Assembly: GCF_008935075.1 (NCBI RefSeq)
Contig: NZ_CP044545.1
Span: forward strand, 3,041,587-3,105,586
Length of the DNA: 64,000 nt
Direction: 5' to 3'
Source of the DNA: Pradoshia sp. D12
GTDB taxonomy: Bacteria > Bacillota > Bacilli > Bacillales > Pradoshiaceae
The notes under the pieces are model-generated. The model ran no database searches. It was not told the origin of the DNA and saw nothing but the letters and a program-made list of their open reading frames with translations. Below, piece after piece: positions 48,642 to 58,187 of this stretch. The position numbers were made by a program, and so were the translations under genes. Each line of letters starts with the position of its first letter. The first letter of the stretch is position 1.

Positions 48642-49259
48642 TTAAGCCATGTTGATAAACGCCAGCAGCGTGCGAATGGATATAAAAGCTAAAAATACAA
48701 AAACTCCAAGAGTTATATATGTAAATATTCTTTGGGATTTTGGTGTTACGATAAGTCCCCATCTTAAAGCAAATGACCATAACCCGTTTGCAAAGTGAAA
48801 TATTGCTGAAAGTACACCTACCATATAGAAAGCAATCATAAATGGATTAGAAAAAATTTCAACCATCATATCCGCATTTGCTGTATCACCCAATGCGACC
48901 TGCACCCTCGTTTGCCATACATGCCAAACGATAAAAACTACAGTCACGATACCTGTAATTCTTTGTAAAGCAAACATCCAGTTACGGAAATAGCTGTAAC
49001 TTCCCACTGAATATTTCGCCGTAAATGCAATATGAAGACCTAATACAGCATGGAAAAGGATTGGCAAATAGATGACAACAATCTCCATTAAAAGCCTAAA
49101 AGGTAAATCATGCATAAATTCAGCTGCTTTGTTGAATGCTTCAGGCCCTCTTGTCGCAAAATAATTGACCATTAAATGCTCAATCAAAAAAAGCCCGATT
49201 GGTAATACCCCTAACAACGAATGTAACCTACGTAAATTAAACTCGCGACGACTCTCCAT
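48642..49259 (-). CDS. sdhC: Succinate dehydrogenase cytochrome b558 subunit
   Basis: A 205-residue membrane anchor with five hydrophobic helices (from about residues 12, 55, 95, 140 and 180). The His residues in FLIEHL, LFHAVLGLH, VVFIVWHVW and IFHFANGLW are candidates for ligating the two hemes. First gene of sdhCAB. The 400-base upstream region has no convincing promoter that I could name. Confidence 0.95.
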   Translation of the reverse strand: MESRREFNLRRLHSLLGVLPIGLFLIEHLMVNYFATRGPEAFNKAAEFMHDLPFRLLMEIVVIYLPILFHAVLGLHIAFTAKYSVGSYSYFRNWMFALQRITGIVTVVFIVWHVWQTRVQVALGDTANADMMVEIFSNPFMIAFYMVGVLSAIFHFANGLWSFALRWGLIVTPKSQRIFTYITLGVFVFLAFISIRTLLAFINMA

Positions 49260-49665
49260 AGTTACCCTCCCTCTGAAAATGAAAAAATAAAAGTATAGCC
49301 TTGGATAAGGACTATGCCTTAAATAATTGCAAGCAGGTCTTCAACATAGCTGCAATCATCTAACCCACCACCCATCTAAGATGCCAAAAACATTTTTCTG
49401 CAAAATTAATAGATGAATAGTATAAAAACAAAAATAATTCCACATATTCTTACAATTATGTGACGGTTTTATTGTACTCCTTTCAACCAAAATGCGTCAA
49501 GAAAACGGATACAGAGATTTCCTATTTCTACCGATAATTTGTAAATAACTGATATTTTTCTATTTCTATATATTACCTGGAAAATACTTAATAGAAAATA
49601 CAACTTTACCCTTGCATCCACTCCCATATATATAGCTATAATAATGTAAGGAAAGAGGGGAAACT
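49260..49665. other. sdhC-yslB divergent intergenic region
   Basis: 406 AT-rich bases between divergent genes. Towards yslB, TTGCAT (49612-49617) and TATAAT (49637-49642) form a possible promoter with a long 19-base spacer. No RNA gene or strong cre site was seen. Confidence 0.4.
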
Positions 49666-50127
49666 ATGACAAAAGAAGATAAGTTAGAGTCAGTAGAAAT
49701 GGCACCTGTCACTGAAAATGAGCCGTTAATACCTGCATTTGGGTATGAAATAATAAGAGAATTCCTTTTGGAAGATTTATTAGGAAAGGAAGGCCCTCAA
49801 ATCCTTTATTGGGCTGGAAAGCAACTCGGAAGAAGATTTCCATTATCTAGTACAGAAGAAACCATCACGTTTTTTCATGACGCCGGTTGGGGCGACCTTA
49901 CGCTGGTAAAGGAAACAAAAGATGAATTAAAGTGGGAGCTTACAGGTGAATTAATTAACCGCAGATTTTCAATCAACGAAAATACCCATTTCCAATTAGA
50001 AGCAGGTTTTCTTGCCTACCAAACAGAACATCAGAGAAAAGTAGTTTCTGAAAGCTATGAAGAACAAAAAAAACGGGCAAATAAAGTATACTTCACGGTG
50101 AAAACCGACAATAAAGATACCATTTAA
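49666..50127 (+). CDS. yslB: DUF2507 protein YslB
   Basis: A 153-residue protein of the DUF2507/YslB family, which belongs to the V4R-like ligand-binding group: GPQILYWAGKQLGRRFPLSS is the signature region, followed by the FFHDAGWGDLTLV strand. Function is unknown. GAGGGG precedes the ATG. Transcribed towards uvrC and separated from it by two terminators. In B. subtilis lysC lies near here; here it is absent. Confidence 0.87.
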   Translation: MTKEDKLESVEMAPVTENEPLIPAFGYEIIREFLLEDLLGKEGPQILYWAGKQLGRRFPLSSTEETITFFHDAGWGDLTLVKETKDELKWELTGELINRRFSINENTHFQLEAGFLAYQTEHQRKVVSESYEEQKKRANKVYFTVKTDNKDTI

Positions 50128-50137
50128 TGTAAATTGA

Positions 50138-50173
50138 TTAAAAAGGGTAATTCCATATATGAATTGCCCTTTT
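50138..50173. terminator. Bidirectional terminator between yslB and uvrC
   Basis: AAAAAGGGTAATTC pairs with GAATTGCCCTTTTT around a short loop, with T-runs for both directions. Confidence 0.8.
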
Positions 50174-50200
50174 TCTCTATGATATCTGTTTACCTTCAAT

Positions 50201-50236
50201 AAAAAACCTGCACCATAAAATTAAAGGTGCAGGTTT
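50201..50236 (-). terminator. Rho-independent terminator of uvrC
   Basis: Minus strand AAACCTGCACC pairs with GGTGCAGGTTT, then TTTATTG, six bases past the uvrC stop. Confidence 0.8.
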
Positions 50237-50241
50237 ACTGG

Positions 50242-52029
50242 TTAGTCATTTTTTTGTTCTTCATTTAGTTTATCCAATAAAGCCTTGGTGCTTGCTTCAG
50301 GGATTCCCAATTTTATAAATTCCTCTGATGTGGCTTCTTTCATCTTTTTAATCGAGCCAAAATGCTTAAGCAGTACTTTCTTTCTTTTCTCTCCTATACC
50401 AGGAACTCCATCCAGGACAGATTGGAAGCTCGATTTTCCTCTAATTTGCCGATGGAAGGTAATCGCAAATCGGTGAACCTCATCCTGTATACGCTGCAAG
50501 AGGTAAAACTCTTGGCTGGTTCTGCCCAATGGAATTATTTCTAAAGGGTTTCCGTATAGCAATACGGAGGTCTTATGTTTATCATCCTTAGCCAATCCCG
50601 CTACAGGAATCTCCATTCCGTATTCATCCTCGATTACTTCGCGAACTGCCTCAATATGTCCTTTGCCTCCATCAACTATGATTAAATCCGGCCAAGGGAG
50701 ATTCTCTCGAAGTACGCGGGCATATCTCCTTCTGACGACTTCTCTCATGGAATCGTAGTCATTCGGGCCGATTACGGTTTTAATTTTATATTTCCGGTAT
50801 TCCTTCCGTTCAGGTTTCCCATCAATAAATACAACCATAGCAGAGACAGGATCAACACCCTGAATATTCGAGTTATCGAAAGCCTCGATTCGATGCGGTG
50901 TATGAATCCCCATGATTTCTCCTAAGTTTTCAATTGCTTTTATCGTCCGTTCTTCGTCTCTTTCGATTAAAGAAAACTTCTCCTGCAAGGCGATTTTTGC
51001 ATTTTTAACAGCAAGTTTCACCAGGTCTTTCTTTGGTCCACGTTTAGGCTGTGCCACTTTCACGTCAAGAAGTCCTTCAGCCAATTCTATATCTATATCA
51101 TCAGTGAGGAGTACTTCATGTGGTTTAAAATGATTTGGCTTAGAATAAAATTGCCCCAAGAAGGTCAATAGCTCATCAGCAGGATCATCATATAAAGGGA
51201 ATAACGAGACATCTCTCTCAATCAGCTTTCCTTGCCGAACAAAAAAGACTTGGACACACATCCAACCTTTATCAACTGCATATCCAAATATATCCCGGTC
51301 CGTTAAATCGCTGAATACAATTTTTTGTTTTTCCATTGTTGCTTCAATATGAGCGATTTGGTCCCTTAATTCCTTGGCCCGTTCAAAGTCCAATTCTTCT
51401 GATGCTTTATACATGTTATCCTGTAAATCTTTCTTGATATCCTTAAAACCGCCATTTAAAAACTTTGTTATTTCATCTGTAATTTGTTTATATTCATCTT
51501 CCCTGACCGTCTTTTCACATGGTGCAAGGCATTGTCCAATATGATAATACAAACATGCTTTAGCCGGTAAGGTTGTGCACTTCCTGAGCGGATACAGCCG
51601 GTCTAACAGCTTTTTAGTTTCATTGGCTGCATATACATTTGGATAGGGCCCAAAGTACTTACCTTTATCTTTTTTTACGTTTCTTGTAATGATTAATCGA
51701 GGATGCCTTTCCGAAGTGATCTTGATAAACGGAAAGCTTTTATCATCCTTCAGCATGATATTGTATTTTGGATCATATTTTTTTATTAGATTCATTTCTA
51801 ATATGAGTGCCTCCATATTAGAAGAGGTTACGATATACTCAAAATCCTCAATCTCCGATACAAGGCGCTGGGTTTTCCCATCATGAGAACCAGTAAAATA
51901 AGAACGTACCCTATTTTTTAAAACTTTGGCTTTTCCCACATATATAACAACATTTTGTCGGTCCTTCATTAGATAACATCCCGGCTGATCGGGTAACAAG
52001 CTAAGCTTATCTTTTATATGTTGATTCAA
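50242..52029 (-). CDS. uvrC: Excinuclease UvrC
   Basis: A 595-residue nucleotide-excision-repair nuclease. The N-terminal GIY-YIG domain ([20 protein letters not shown], residues about 18-37) makes the 3' incision. A UVR domain follows ([20 protein letters not shown]). The RNase H-like domain ([20 protein letters not shown]) makes the 5' incision, and a C-terminal helix-hairpin-helix is at [20 protein letters not shown]. Length as in the family. Transcribed alone. Confidence 0.97.
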   Translation of the reverse strand: MNQHIKDKLSLLPDQPGCYLMKDRQNVVIYVGKAKVLKNRVRSYFTGSHDGKTQRLVSEIEDFEYIVTSSNMEALILEMNLIKKYDPKYNIMLKDDKSFPFIKITSERHPRLIITRNVKKDKGKYFGPYPNVYAANETKKLLDRLYPLRKCTTLPAKACLYYHIGQCLAPCEKTVREDEYKQITDEITKFLNGGFKDIKKDLQDNMYKASEELDFERAKELRDQIAHIEATMEKQKIVFSDLTDRDIFGYAVDKGWMCVQVFFVRQGKLIERDVSLFPLYDDPADELLTFLGQFYSKPNHFKPHEVLLTDDIDIELAEGLLDVKVAQPKRGPKKDLVKLAVKNAKIALQEKFSLIERDEERTIKAIENLGEIMGIHTPHRIEAFDNSNIQGVDPVSAMVVFIDGKPERKEYRKYKIKTVIGPNDYDSMREVVRRRYARVLRENLPWPDLIIVDGGKGHIEAVREVIEDEYGMEIPVAGLAKDDKHKTSVLLYGNPLEIIPLGRTSQEFYLLQRIQDEVHRFAITFHRQIRGKSSFQSVLDGVPGIGEKRKKVLLKHFGSIKKMKEATSEEFIKLGIPEASTKALLDKLNEEQKND

Positions 52030-52115
52030 AAGGGTCCCCCCTCTACTTAAAGTTTAAGTTTCTATATATTATAAACGGATTTTACAATTAAAGGAGGTTT
52101 TAATACTTTCCAAAA

Positions 52116-52149
52116 GAAAAAAGACTCCGGTCGTCCGAAGTCTTTTTTA
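52116..52149 (-). terminator. Rho-independent terminator of trxA
   Basis: Minus strand AAAAAGACTTCGG pairs with CCGGAGTCTTTTT, then T-rich sequence, 10 bases past the stop. Confidence 0.85.
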
Positions 52150-52158
52150 CGTTAAACC

Positions 52159-52473
52159 TTAAGAATGCTTGGAAATCAAATTAACAAGTGCTTCTTTTGG
52201 TTGGAATCCGATCACTTTATCTACTACTTCTCCATCTTTAAAAAGAACAAGTGTAGGAATGCTCATGACACCGAATTTAACAGCTGTTTCTTGATTCTCA
52301 TCTACATCAAGTTTAACGATTTTAACTTTACCATCTAACTCTGCATCGATTTCTTCCAATACAGGTGCGATCATTTTACAAGGTCCACACCAAGGTGCCC
52401 AAAAATCAGCTAAAACCAAGCCTTCGCCTGTTTCAGTTACGAATGTTTGATCCGTTACATTAGAAATTGCCAT
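52159..52473 (-). CDS. trxA: Thioredoxin
   Basis: A 104-residue cytoplasmic thioredoxin with active-site Cys29 and Cys32 in [10 protein letters not shown]. The cis-Pro is in MSIPTLVLF near residue 74. It supplies reducing power to ribonucleotide reductase and other enzymes. TTTAGGAGGTAAAATTC lies before the ATG. Monocistronic, between terminators. Confidence 0.97.
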   Translation of the reverse strand: MAISNVTDQTFVTETGEGLVLADFWAPWCGPCKMIAPVLEEIDAELDGKVKIVKLDVDENQETAVKFGVMSIPTLVLFKDGEVVDKVIGFQPKEALVNLISKHS

Positions 52474-52612
52474 GAATTTTACCTCCTAAAGCATACATTA
52501 AGTAAACTATAAGTGGAGTATACCACTGTTCTATATAGGATGGCTACTGTCCTGCTTAATTATCCTGAATTTCAAAGAAATGGGTTTGTACTAATTTTAC
52601 CTTTATGTTGAA

Positions 52613-52645
52613 AAACAGGATGGCTTTTGCCACCCTGTTTACCCA
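52613..52645 (-). terminator. Rho-independent terminator of the fad-etf operon
   Basis: Minus strand AAACAGGGTGGC pairs with GCCATCCTGTTT, then TTCAAC; it follows the etfA stop. Confidence 0.75.
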
Positions 52646-52655
52646 AAATATGAAC

Positions 52656-53633
52656 TTAAGATTTCACAAGAAGATTTTTGAACTCTTCTGTTAATAAAGG
52701 AACTACATCAAATAAATCGCCAACAATACCGTAATCAGCTACTTTAAAAATATTAGCCTCTGGGTCTTTGTTGATTGCTACAATTACTTTGGAGTTAGAC
52801 ATACCGGCTAAATGCTGGATTGCTCCGGAAATTCCACAAGCAATATACAGATCCGGTGTCACAACCTTACCTGTTTGGCCAATTTGCAGAGAATAATCAC
52901 AGTATTCGGCGTCACATGCTCCGCGAGATGCTCCAACAGCACCACCAAGAACATTGGCCAATTCTTTTAGTGGTTCAAAGCCTTCTTCGCTTTTTACTCC
53001 CCGTCCACCGGCAACAATTACTTTAGCTTCTGACAGGTCAACTCCCTCAGTTGCTTTACGTAATACTTCCTTAATAACGGTACGTAAATCCTTGATATCT
53101 ACAGATATAGTTGAAACATCCCCCGTACGGGAAGAATCATGCTCAAGCGGATCAATATTATTTGGTCGAATAGTAGCAAATACTAGTCCATCTGTTACAA
53201 TTCTCTTTTCAAATGCTTTACCGGAGTAGATTGGACGTGTGAAGACGATATTTCCGCCTGCCTCTTCTACACCAATCGCATCTGAAATTAGTCCGGAACT
53301 TAATTTACCAGCAACACGCGGCGCCAGGTCTTTTCCCAATGAAGTATGGCCGAAAATAAGTCCGTCAGGAGATTCTTGATCAATCACAGCTAACAAGGCC
53401 TGAGTATAACCGTCTGATGAATACTGTTTTAGCTGTTCATTCTCAACAGCGATAACACGGTCGGCTCCATAATGAATTAATTCCATCCCAATCTCTGTAA
53501 CAGACTCTCCAAGTATAACGCCTACAACTTCTCCGCCCTCAGCAACTGTCTTAGCTGCAGCGATTGCTTCAAAGGATACATTACGAAGAGAAGACTCTCT
53601 TGTTTCACCTAAAACTAAAATCTTTCTAGACAT
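52656..53633 (-). CDS. etfA: Electron transfer flavoprotein alpha subunit
   Basis: A 325-residue FAD-binding subunit. The C-terminal domain has the FAD signature YIACGISGAIQHLAGM and VAINKDPEANIFKVADYGIV. With EtfB it takes electrons from acyl-CoA dehydrogenases in beta-oxidation. It is the last gene of the fadR-fadB-etfB-etfA unit. Confidence 0.96.
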   Translation of the reverse strand: MSRKILVLGETRESSLRNVSFEAIAAAKTVAEGGEVVGVILGESVTEIGMELIHYGADRVIAVENEQLKQYSSDGYTQALLAVIDQESPDGLIFGHTSLGKDLAPRVAGKLSSGLISDAIGVEEAGGNIVFTRPIYSGKAFEKRIVTDGLVFATIRPNNIDPLEHDSSRTGDVSTISVDIKDLRTVIKEVLRKATEGVDLSEAKVIVAGGRGVKSEEGFEPLKELANVLGGAVGASRGACDAEYCDYSLQIGQTGKVVTPDLYIACGISGAIQHLAGMSNSKVIVAINKDPEANIFKVADYGIVGDLFDVVPLLTEEFKNLLVKS

Positions 53634-53700
53634 AATTTTACCTCCCGTTATTTTTCCCTTTGTGTTCGTTGCTATCTATCACTATCACCGTTTATTTAAA

Positions 53701-54474
53701 TTAAATTACCTTTGCTTCAGTACGAAGCAGATTAACCAGTTCCTTTACTTGGTCAGGAATTTCCCCTTGTAAAACTTTACCGGCATCTTTCTTAGGAGGC
53801 AGATAAATTTCAATACTCTTTGTTTTAGCTTCTACATCATCTTCTTCAAGATCAAGGTCATCCAGTTCCAATTCCTCAAGCGGTTTTTTCTTCGCTTTCA
53901 TAATCCCTGGTAAGGATGGATAACGCGGCTCGTTCAAACCTTGTTGAGCTGTAATTAATAAAGGCAGAGAAGTTTCAATAATCTCAGAATCCCCTTCAAC
54001 ATCTCTGGTAACGGTTACATTTTCGCCGTTAATTTCAAGTTTAGTAACAGTAGTTACATAAGGGATATCGAGTAAACCGGCTACACGCGGTCCTACCTGA
54101 CCGGAACCTCCATCAATTGCCACATTCCCTCCAATAATCAAATCAACCTCTTGTTCTTTTAAATACTCAGCTAATATTTTAGAAGTTGTATATTGGTCTC
54201 CATCTTCCACATCATCTTCAATATTTATAAGAACTGCCTTATCAGCTCCCATTGCAAGTGCAGTTCTTAGCTCTTTCTCTGCATCTTCTCCGCCGACTGT
54301 CACAACAGTCACTTCGCCGCCCTGTGCATCACGCACCTGGATAGCTTCCTCCACTGCATACTCATCGTACGGGTTAATGATAAACTCAGCGCCATCTTCT
54401 TGAATACGGCCGTTTGATAATGAAATTTTCTCCTCTGTATCAAATGTCCTTTTTAGCAAAACATAGATATTCAT
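53701..54474 (-). CDS. etfB: Electron transfer flavoprotein beta subunit
   Basis: A 257-residue subunit. VKRTFDTEEKISL and INPYDEYAVEEAIQ mark the N-terminal EtfB domain, GGEDAEKELRTALAMGADKA the AMP-binding part, and LPLLITAQQGLNEPRYPSLP the recognition loop signature. It partners with EtfA, 67 bp downstream. Confidence 0.96.
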   Translation of the reverse strand: MNIYVLLKRTFDTEEKISLSNGRIQEDGAEFIINPYDEYAVEEAIQVRDAQGGEVTVVTVGGEDAEKELRTALAMGADKAVLINIEDDVEDGDQYTTSKILAEYLKEQEVDLIIGGNVAIDGGSGQVGPRVAGLLDIPYVTTVTKLEINGENVTVTRDVEGDSEIIETSLPLLITAQQGLNEPRYPSLPGIMKAKKKPLEELELDDLDLEEDDVEAKTKSIEIYLPPKKDAGKVLQGEIPDQVKELVNLLRTEAKVI

Positions 54475-54600
54475 GTATTGCCCTCCTATAGTTCGTATTA
54501 ATTTTGAAGATTGAGAAAACTAAATATATATAACTCCTACTCTCTGAAGCTCCCACTCAAAGAGAAGAGGTTACTCACAAAATGATTCGCTATTGACCGC

Positions 54601-55374
54601 CTATTTTCCTTTAAAAATCGGCAAACGTTTTTCTAAAAATGCATGAATCCCCTCTTTAGCATCTTCAGTGACAAAGATTTTGCCAAATTGGATAGCTTCC
54701 TCATCTACTCCTTTGTAGTATTGTTCATGCTTAGAGTAGTTAATAAGGTGGATGGCTTTCTCTAGTGCAATTGGACTTTTTCCTGCAATTTTACCGGCAA
54801 TCTCTTTTACGGCATCCATTAACTCTTCATCCTTGAAGGATTTATTTGCAAGTCCTGCTTCAACAGCCTCCAAACCAGAAATAGGTTCAGATGTGAACAT
54901 CATCTCTGCAGCTTTGGATGCTCCCACAAAACGAGTGAGCCTTTGAGTACCAGCAAAACCGGGAATAAGACCCAGCTGCAGCTCTGGCAATCCAAGCTTA
55001 GCCCTTTCAGTTACGTATCGCAGATGGCAAGACATAGCGAGCTCAAGTCCGCCTCCCAATGCAGCGCCGTGAATGGCCGCTATGACCGGTTTTTTGAACC
55101 GTTCAATCCTTTCAAATAAATCCTGTCCTCTTTTAGAAAGAGCAGAAAAATCTCCTTCGGATGTAACTGTCGTGAATTCTTTAATATCTGCACCAGCTGA
55201 GAAAAATTTCCCCTCTCCATATAGGACAACAACCCGCACATCCTCGTTTTCTTCAATCGAATCAAACATGGCGGATAAATCTTCAAGAAGATCAGAAGCC
55301 AGTGCGTTAGCTGGTGGCCTATCTATAGAGACATAGGCCACCTGATTCTCCTCATATACACGTAATGTCTTCAT
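54601..55374 (-). CDS. fadB: Enoyl-CoA hydratase/isomerase (FadB/YsiB)
   Basis: A 257-residue crotonase-fold protein. The oxyanion-hole stretches are FSAGADIKEF and AAIHGAALGGGLELAMSCHL. Catalytic Glu positions of hydratases are near residues 110 and 130 (GLPELQLGLIPGF). It would hydrate trans-2-enoyl-CoA in beta-oxidation, consistent with its position between fadR and etfB. Confidence 0.93.
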   Translation of the reverse strand: MKTLRVYEENQVAYVSIDRPPANALASDLLEDLSAMFDSIEENEDVRVVVLYGEGKFFSAGADIKEFTTVTSEGDFSALSKRGQDLFERIERFKKPVIAAIHGAALGGGLELAMSCHLRYVTERAKLGLPELQLGLIPGFAGTQRLTRFVGASKAAEMMFTSEPISGLEAVEAGLANKSFKDEELMDAVKEIAGKIAGKSPIALEKAIHLINYSKHEQYYKGVDEEAIQFGKIFVTEDAKEGIHAFLEKRLPIFKGK

Positions 55375-55410
55375 TTGTATTACCCCTTTTTTGTATCATG
55401 GTTATCTCAT

Positions 55411-55998
55411 TCAAGCACCCAATCCTTTGATTATTAAATGGTGAACTGGTTCAGCTTGCTTATTAAGATCATATTTTTGCTCGTTCATCACCCAAGTCGT
55501 AACGATTTCATCCAGCGTACCAAATACCATATGACGAGCCAGACGAACATCAAGTTTATCTTGGAATTCCCCTTGTTCAATTCCTGTAACTAAAATGGAA
55601 TCAACAAGCTTTAAATATCCTTTAAGAACATCATTAATTTTATAACGTATCTCTTTATTGGATTGCCGTAATTCCAACTGTGTAACGATAGCCAAATGCT
55701 TATCCTCAGAAAGAATCTCAAAATGCTTGCGCACCAGCACCAGCATTTTTTCAGTTGCACTGGATACCCGTTCCATCTCTTCTTCAATACTGGATATGAA
55801 ACTTCCCAGTTTATCCTGGAACATGGAAATCAAAATATCTTCTTTATTTTTGAAATACAAGTAAATCGTACCATCCGCTACACCCGCCTGCTTTGCTATC
55901 TTGGAGACTTGTGCTTGATGGTAGCCGTTTTCTGCAATAACAATCACGGCTGCATCAATAATCTGTTTGTATTTTGGGCGGTCTTTTTTCATTATCAT
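55411..55998 (-). CDS. fadR: Fatty-acid degradation repressor FadR (YsiA)
   Basis: A 195-residue TetR-family repressor. The helix-turn-helix is near residues 10-52 (IIDAAVIVIAENGYHQAQVS, then KIAKQAGVADGTIYLYFKNK), and the helical C-terminal domain binds long-chain acyl-CoA, which releases DNA in B. subtilis. I use the ATG at 55998 after AGAGGAGG; an ATG two codons on is equally possible. A perfect operator for this protein lies 18 bases upstream of that start, so it is self-repressed. Confidence 0.93.
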   Translation of the reverse strand: MIMKKDRPKYKQIIDAAVIVIAENGYHQAQVSKIAKQAGVADGTIYLYFKNKEDILISMFQDKLGSFISSIEEEMERVSSATEKMLVLVRKHFEILSEDKHLAIVTQLELRQSNKEIRYKINDVLKGYLKLVDSILVTGIEQGEFQDKLDVRLARHMVFGTLDEIVTTWVMNEQKYDLNKQAEPVHHLIIKGLGA

Positions 55999-56015
55999 TC
56001 TTCCTCCTCTAAAAA

Positions 56016-56033
56016 TGAATGAATAGTCATTCA
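56016..56033. promoter_or_regulatory. FadR operator upstream of fadR
   Basis: TGAATGAATAGTCATTCA, a perfect match to TGAATGANTANTCATTCA, lies between lcfA and fadR, directly upstream of the fadR ribosome site. It would control fadR-fadB-etfB-etfA. Confidence 0.88.
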
Positions 56034-56122
56034 TAATTTCATATTAGAGGGGAAAAATAATAAAGTCAAGCTAAATCCCTTTTCAATCAAATGGTTTTGC
56101 GAAGAGCTTTCTTCAGAACCGA

Positions 56123-57826
56123 TTAAGCCTCTCTTTTATCAATTGTTTGTTGTTTTTGTTTCTCTTCATCAACCAATACACGTCGTAGAATTTTACCAAT
56201 CGCGGTTTTCGGAAGCTCATCGCGGAATTCATATAGACGAGGTACTTTAAAGGCAGCCAAATGCTTACGGCAAAATTCATTTAATTCCTGCTCGGTCACT
56301 TTTGCTTGATCTTTCAATACTACATACGCTTTAACGGTTTCTCCGCGATATGGATCAGGCACACCCGCCACCACGGCTTCCTGAACAGCCTCATGCTCAT
56401 ATAATACCTCTTCAATTTCCCTCGGATAAATATTGAACCCGCCTGCAATAATGATATCTTTTTTACGATCCACGATGTAGAAGTATCCTTCTTCATCCAT
56501 ATAGCCCATATCTCCCGTTAATAACCATTCACCAGAGAAAGCGTTTTCTGTTTCCTCTGGACGATTCCAATATCCTCTCATAACTTGGGGGCCCTTTATT
56601 GCCAGTTCACCGACCTCACCTGGAGGTAACGGCTCTAAGGTTTCAGAGGATAGAATTGCTGCTTCCGTACTTGGCCATGGTAAACCAATACTTCCCTTCA
56701 CACGCTTGTCACTCCATAAAAGATTAGCATGAGTTACGGGTGATGTTTCTGTCAAACCGTAGCCCTCAACCAATTTACCTCCAGTGAGTTTTTCAAATTT
56801 CTCCTGAACTTCCACTGGGAGTGCTGCTGAACCACTTATACAGGCATCAATGGATGATAAATCATACTTCGAAATATCCGGATGATTTAATAAGCCAATA
56901 TACATGGTAGGAGCTCCTGGAAATAGAGTTGGCTTCTGTTTCTGTATAGTCTTCAAGGTCGTAACGGCATCAAACTTTGGCAATATAATCATCTCATGGC
57001 CCTTCATGATAGAAAGGATAAGAACGGTAGTCATCCCATAGACATGGAAAAAAGGCAATATTGCGAGGACTTTTTCTTCTGCTTCTTTATATTTATAGAG
57101 CCAGGCATCACACATTTTTGTATTGGCTACCAGGTTATTATGTGTCAGCATAACTCCCTTAGGAAAACCAGTTGTTCCACCGGTATATTGCAGTAAGGCA
57201 AGATCTTCTTCCGGGTTGCCTTCATACTCGACCTCGGTTTTCGGTGATGTTTTTAGGATTTCAGACATGAGATGATGATTGCCTTTATGCTCAACATTGA
57301 CGACAATGCCATATTGCTTTTTCTGGATAAATGGATAAATTAAGTTCTTTGGAAAAGGTAAAAAATCTTTGATGGGAGCAACGATGATATGCTGTAAATC
57401 TGTTTTTTTCATGACACTCATGACACGGGGGAACAAAATATCTAAAGTCAGGATAACTTTGGCACCTGAATCCTGCATTTGGTATTCGATTTCTCTTTCC
57501 ATATACAGAGGGTTCGTTTGAACCACTATAGCACCTGCTATCAATGATCCATAATAACCAATGACTCCCTGCGGCGAATTTGGTAGCATGATAGCTACTC
57601 GGTCACCTTTTTCAACGCCTAGCTTTTTCAAATAATGGGCAAATTGCAATGCATACTCATACAGTTTCTTGTACGTAATTGATGTTCCCATAAAATGAAT
57701 GGCGTTTTTAGTTGGGTATTTGTAAGCAGACTGTTTTAAATAATCCTGTATTAAATTATGTCCATACTCGATGCTTTTCGGGATTTCTTCTGGATAATGC
57801 TTAAACCATGGTTTTTCTTCTAACAA
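56123..57826 (-). CDS. lcfA: Long-chain fatty-acid-CoA ligase
   Basis: A 567-residue AMP-forming acyl-CoA synthetase that activates fatty acids for beta-oxidation. The P-loop is LLQYTGGTTGFPKGVML (near 212), followed by GYGLTETSPV, and the ATP-binding LTGDMGYMDEEGYFYIVDRK (near 435). The catalytic Lys is near the C-terminus in PKTAIGKILRR. It precedes fadR on the same strand, as in B. subtilis. Confidence 0.96.
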   Translation of the reverse strand: MLEEKPWFKHYPEEIPKSIEYGHNLIQDYLKQSAYKYPTKNAIHFMGTSITYKKLYEYALQFAHYLKKLGVEKGDRVAIMLPNSPQGVIGYYGSLIAGAIVVQTNPLYMEREIEYQMQDSGAKVILTLDILFPRVMSVMKKTDLQHIIVAPIKDFLPFPKNLIYPFIQKKQYGIVVNVEHKGNHHLMSEILKTSPKTEVEYEGNPEEDLALLQYTGGTTGFPKGVMLTHNNLVANTKMCDAWLYKYKEAEEKVLAILPFFHVYGMTTVLILSIMKGHEMIILPKFDAVTTLKTIQKQKPTLFPGAPTMYIGLLNHPDISKYDLSSIDACISGSAALPVEVQEKFEKLTGGKLVEGYGLTETSPVTHANLLWSDKRVKGSIGLPWPSTEAAILSSETLEPLPPGEVGELAIKGPQVMRGYWNRPEETENAFSGEWLLTGDMGYMDEEGYFYIVDRKKDIIIAGGFNIYPREIEEVLYEHEAVQEAVVAGVPDPYRGETVKAYVVLKDQAKVTEQELNEFCRKHLAAFKVPRLYEFRDELPKTAIGKILRRVLVDEEKQKQQTIDKREA

Positions 57827-57864
57827 TGTAAAAACCTCCCTTAAAAAGCTATTTCTCCTAGTTA

Positions 57865-57893
57865 ATTATAGTATAATGAATTTTATGTGACAA
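57865..57893 (-). promoter_or_regulatory. SigA-type promoter of lcfA
   Basis: Minus strand TTGTCA (57893-57888), exactly 17 bases and TATAAT (57870-57865). No FadR box overlaps it, unlike the promoter region before fadR. Confidence 0.7.
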
Positions 57894-58027
57894 TATTTTA
57901 CTAATATTCTGTTAACTTTATTTGAATTATCTAGTTCTTAACTCCTAAAGAATGATTTTGGAAGTCCTGAATATCCAATAATCACTTTTTTGCTTTCAAT
58001 GTGTACTTAACTTGCCGGCAGGATATA

Positions 58028-58075
58028 AAAAAGAGCCTAAACAGCGGGACCCCCCACCATTTAAACTCTTTCACT
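58028..58075 (-). terminator. Rho-independent terminator closing the polX-mutS2 operon
   Basis: Minus strand AAAGAGTTTAAA and inner GG/GGG arms pair with CCC, TTTAGGCTCTTT and a T-run. It follows the small peptide gene at 58083-58166. Confidence 0.75.
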
Positions 58076-58082
58076 CACGCAC

Positions 58083-58166
58083 TCACGCGTAGAAGGCCAT
58101 ATATATGATCCCGACAATGATAAATAAAGCAGATACCACCAACAAAATCTTCCCCAGTGTTTCCAT
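58083..58166 (-). CDS. 27-residue membrane peptide, unannotated type
   Basis: ATG at 58166, with AGGAGGAGACC as a near-perfect ribosome site at 5 bases. The frame reads METLGKILLVVSALFIIVGI, then IYMAFYA, and stops at TGA 58083. Almost the whole product is a single transmembrane helix (residues 7-24). It starts 21 bases after the mutS2 stop and ends just before a terminator, so it is the last gene of that operon. I do not know a function for it. B. subtilis has a different, longer gene (yshE) near this position, as I recall. Confidence 0.65.
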   Translation of the reverse strand: METLGKILLVVSALFIIVGIIYMAFYA

Positions 58167-58187
58167 GGTCTCCTCCTGTGTTCTCCC

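Noticed and set aside
49381-49500. SigA promoter for sdhC
   Set aside because: TATACT is present, but no acceptable -35 sequence lies at 16-18 bases.
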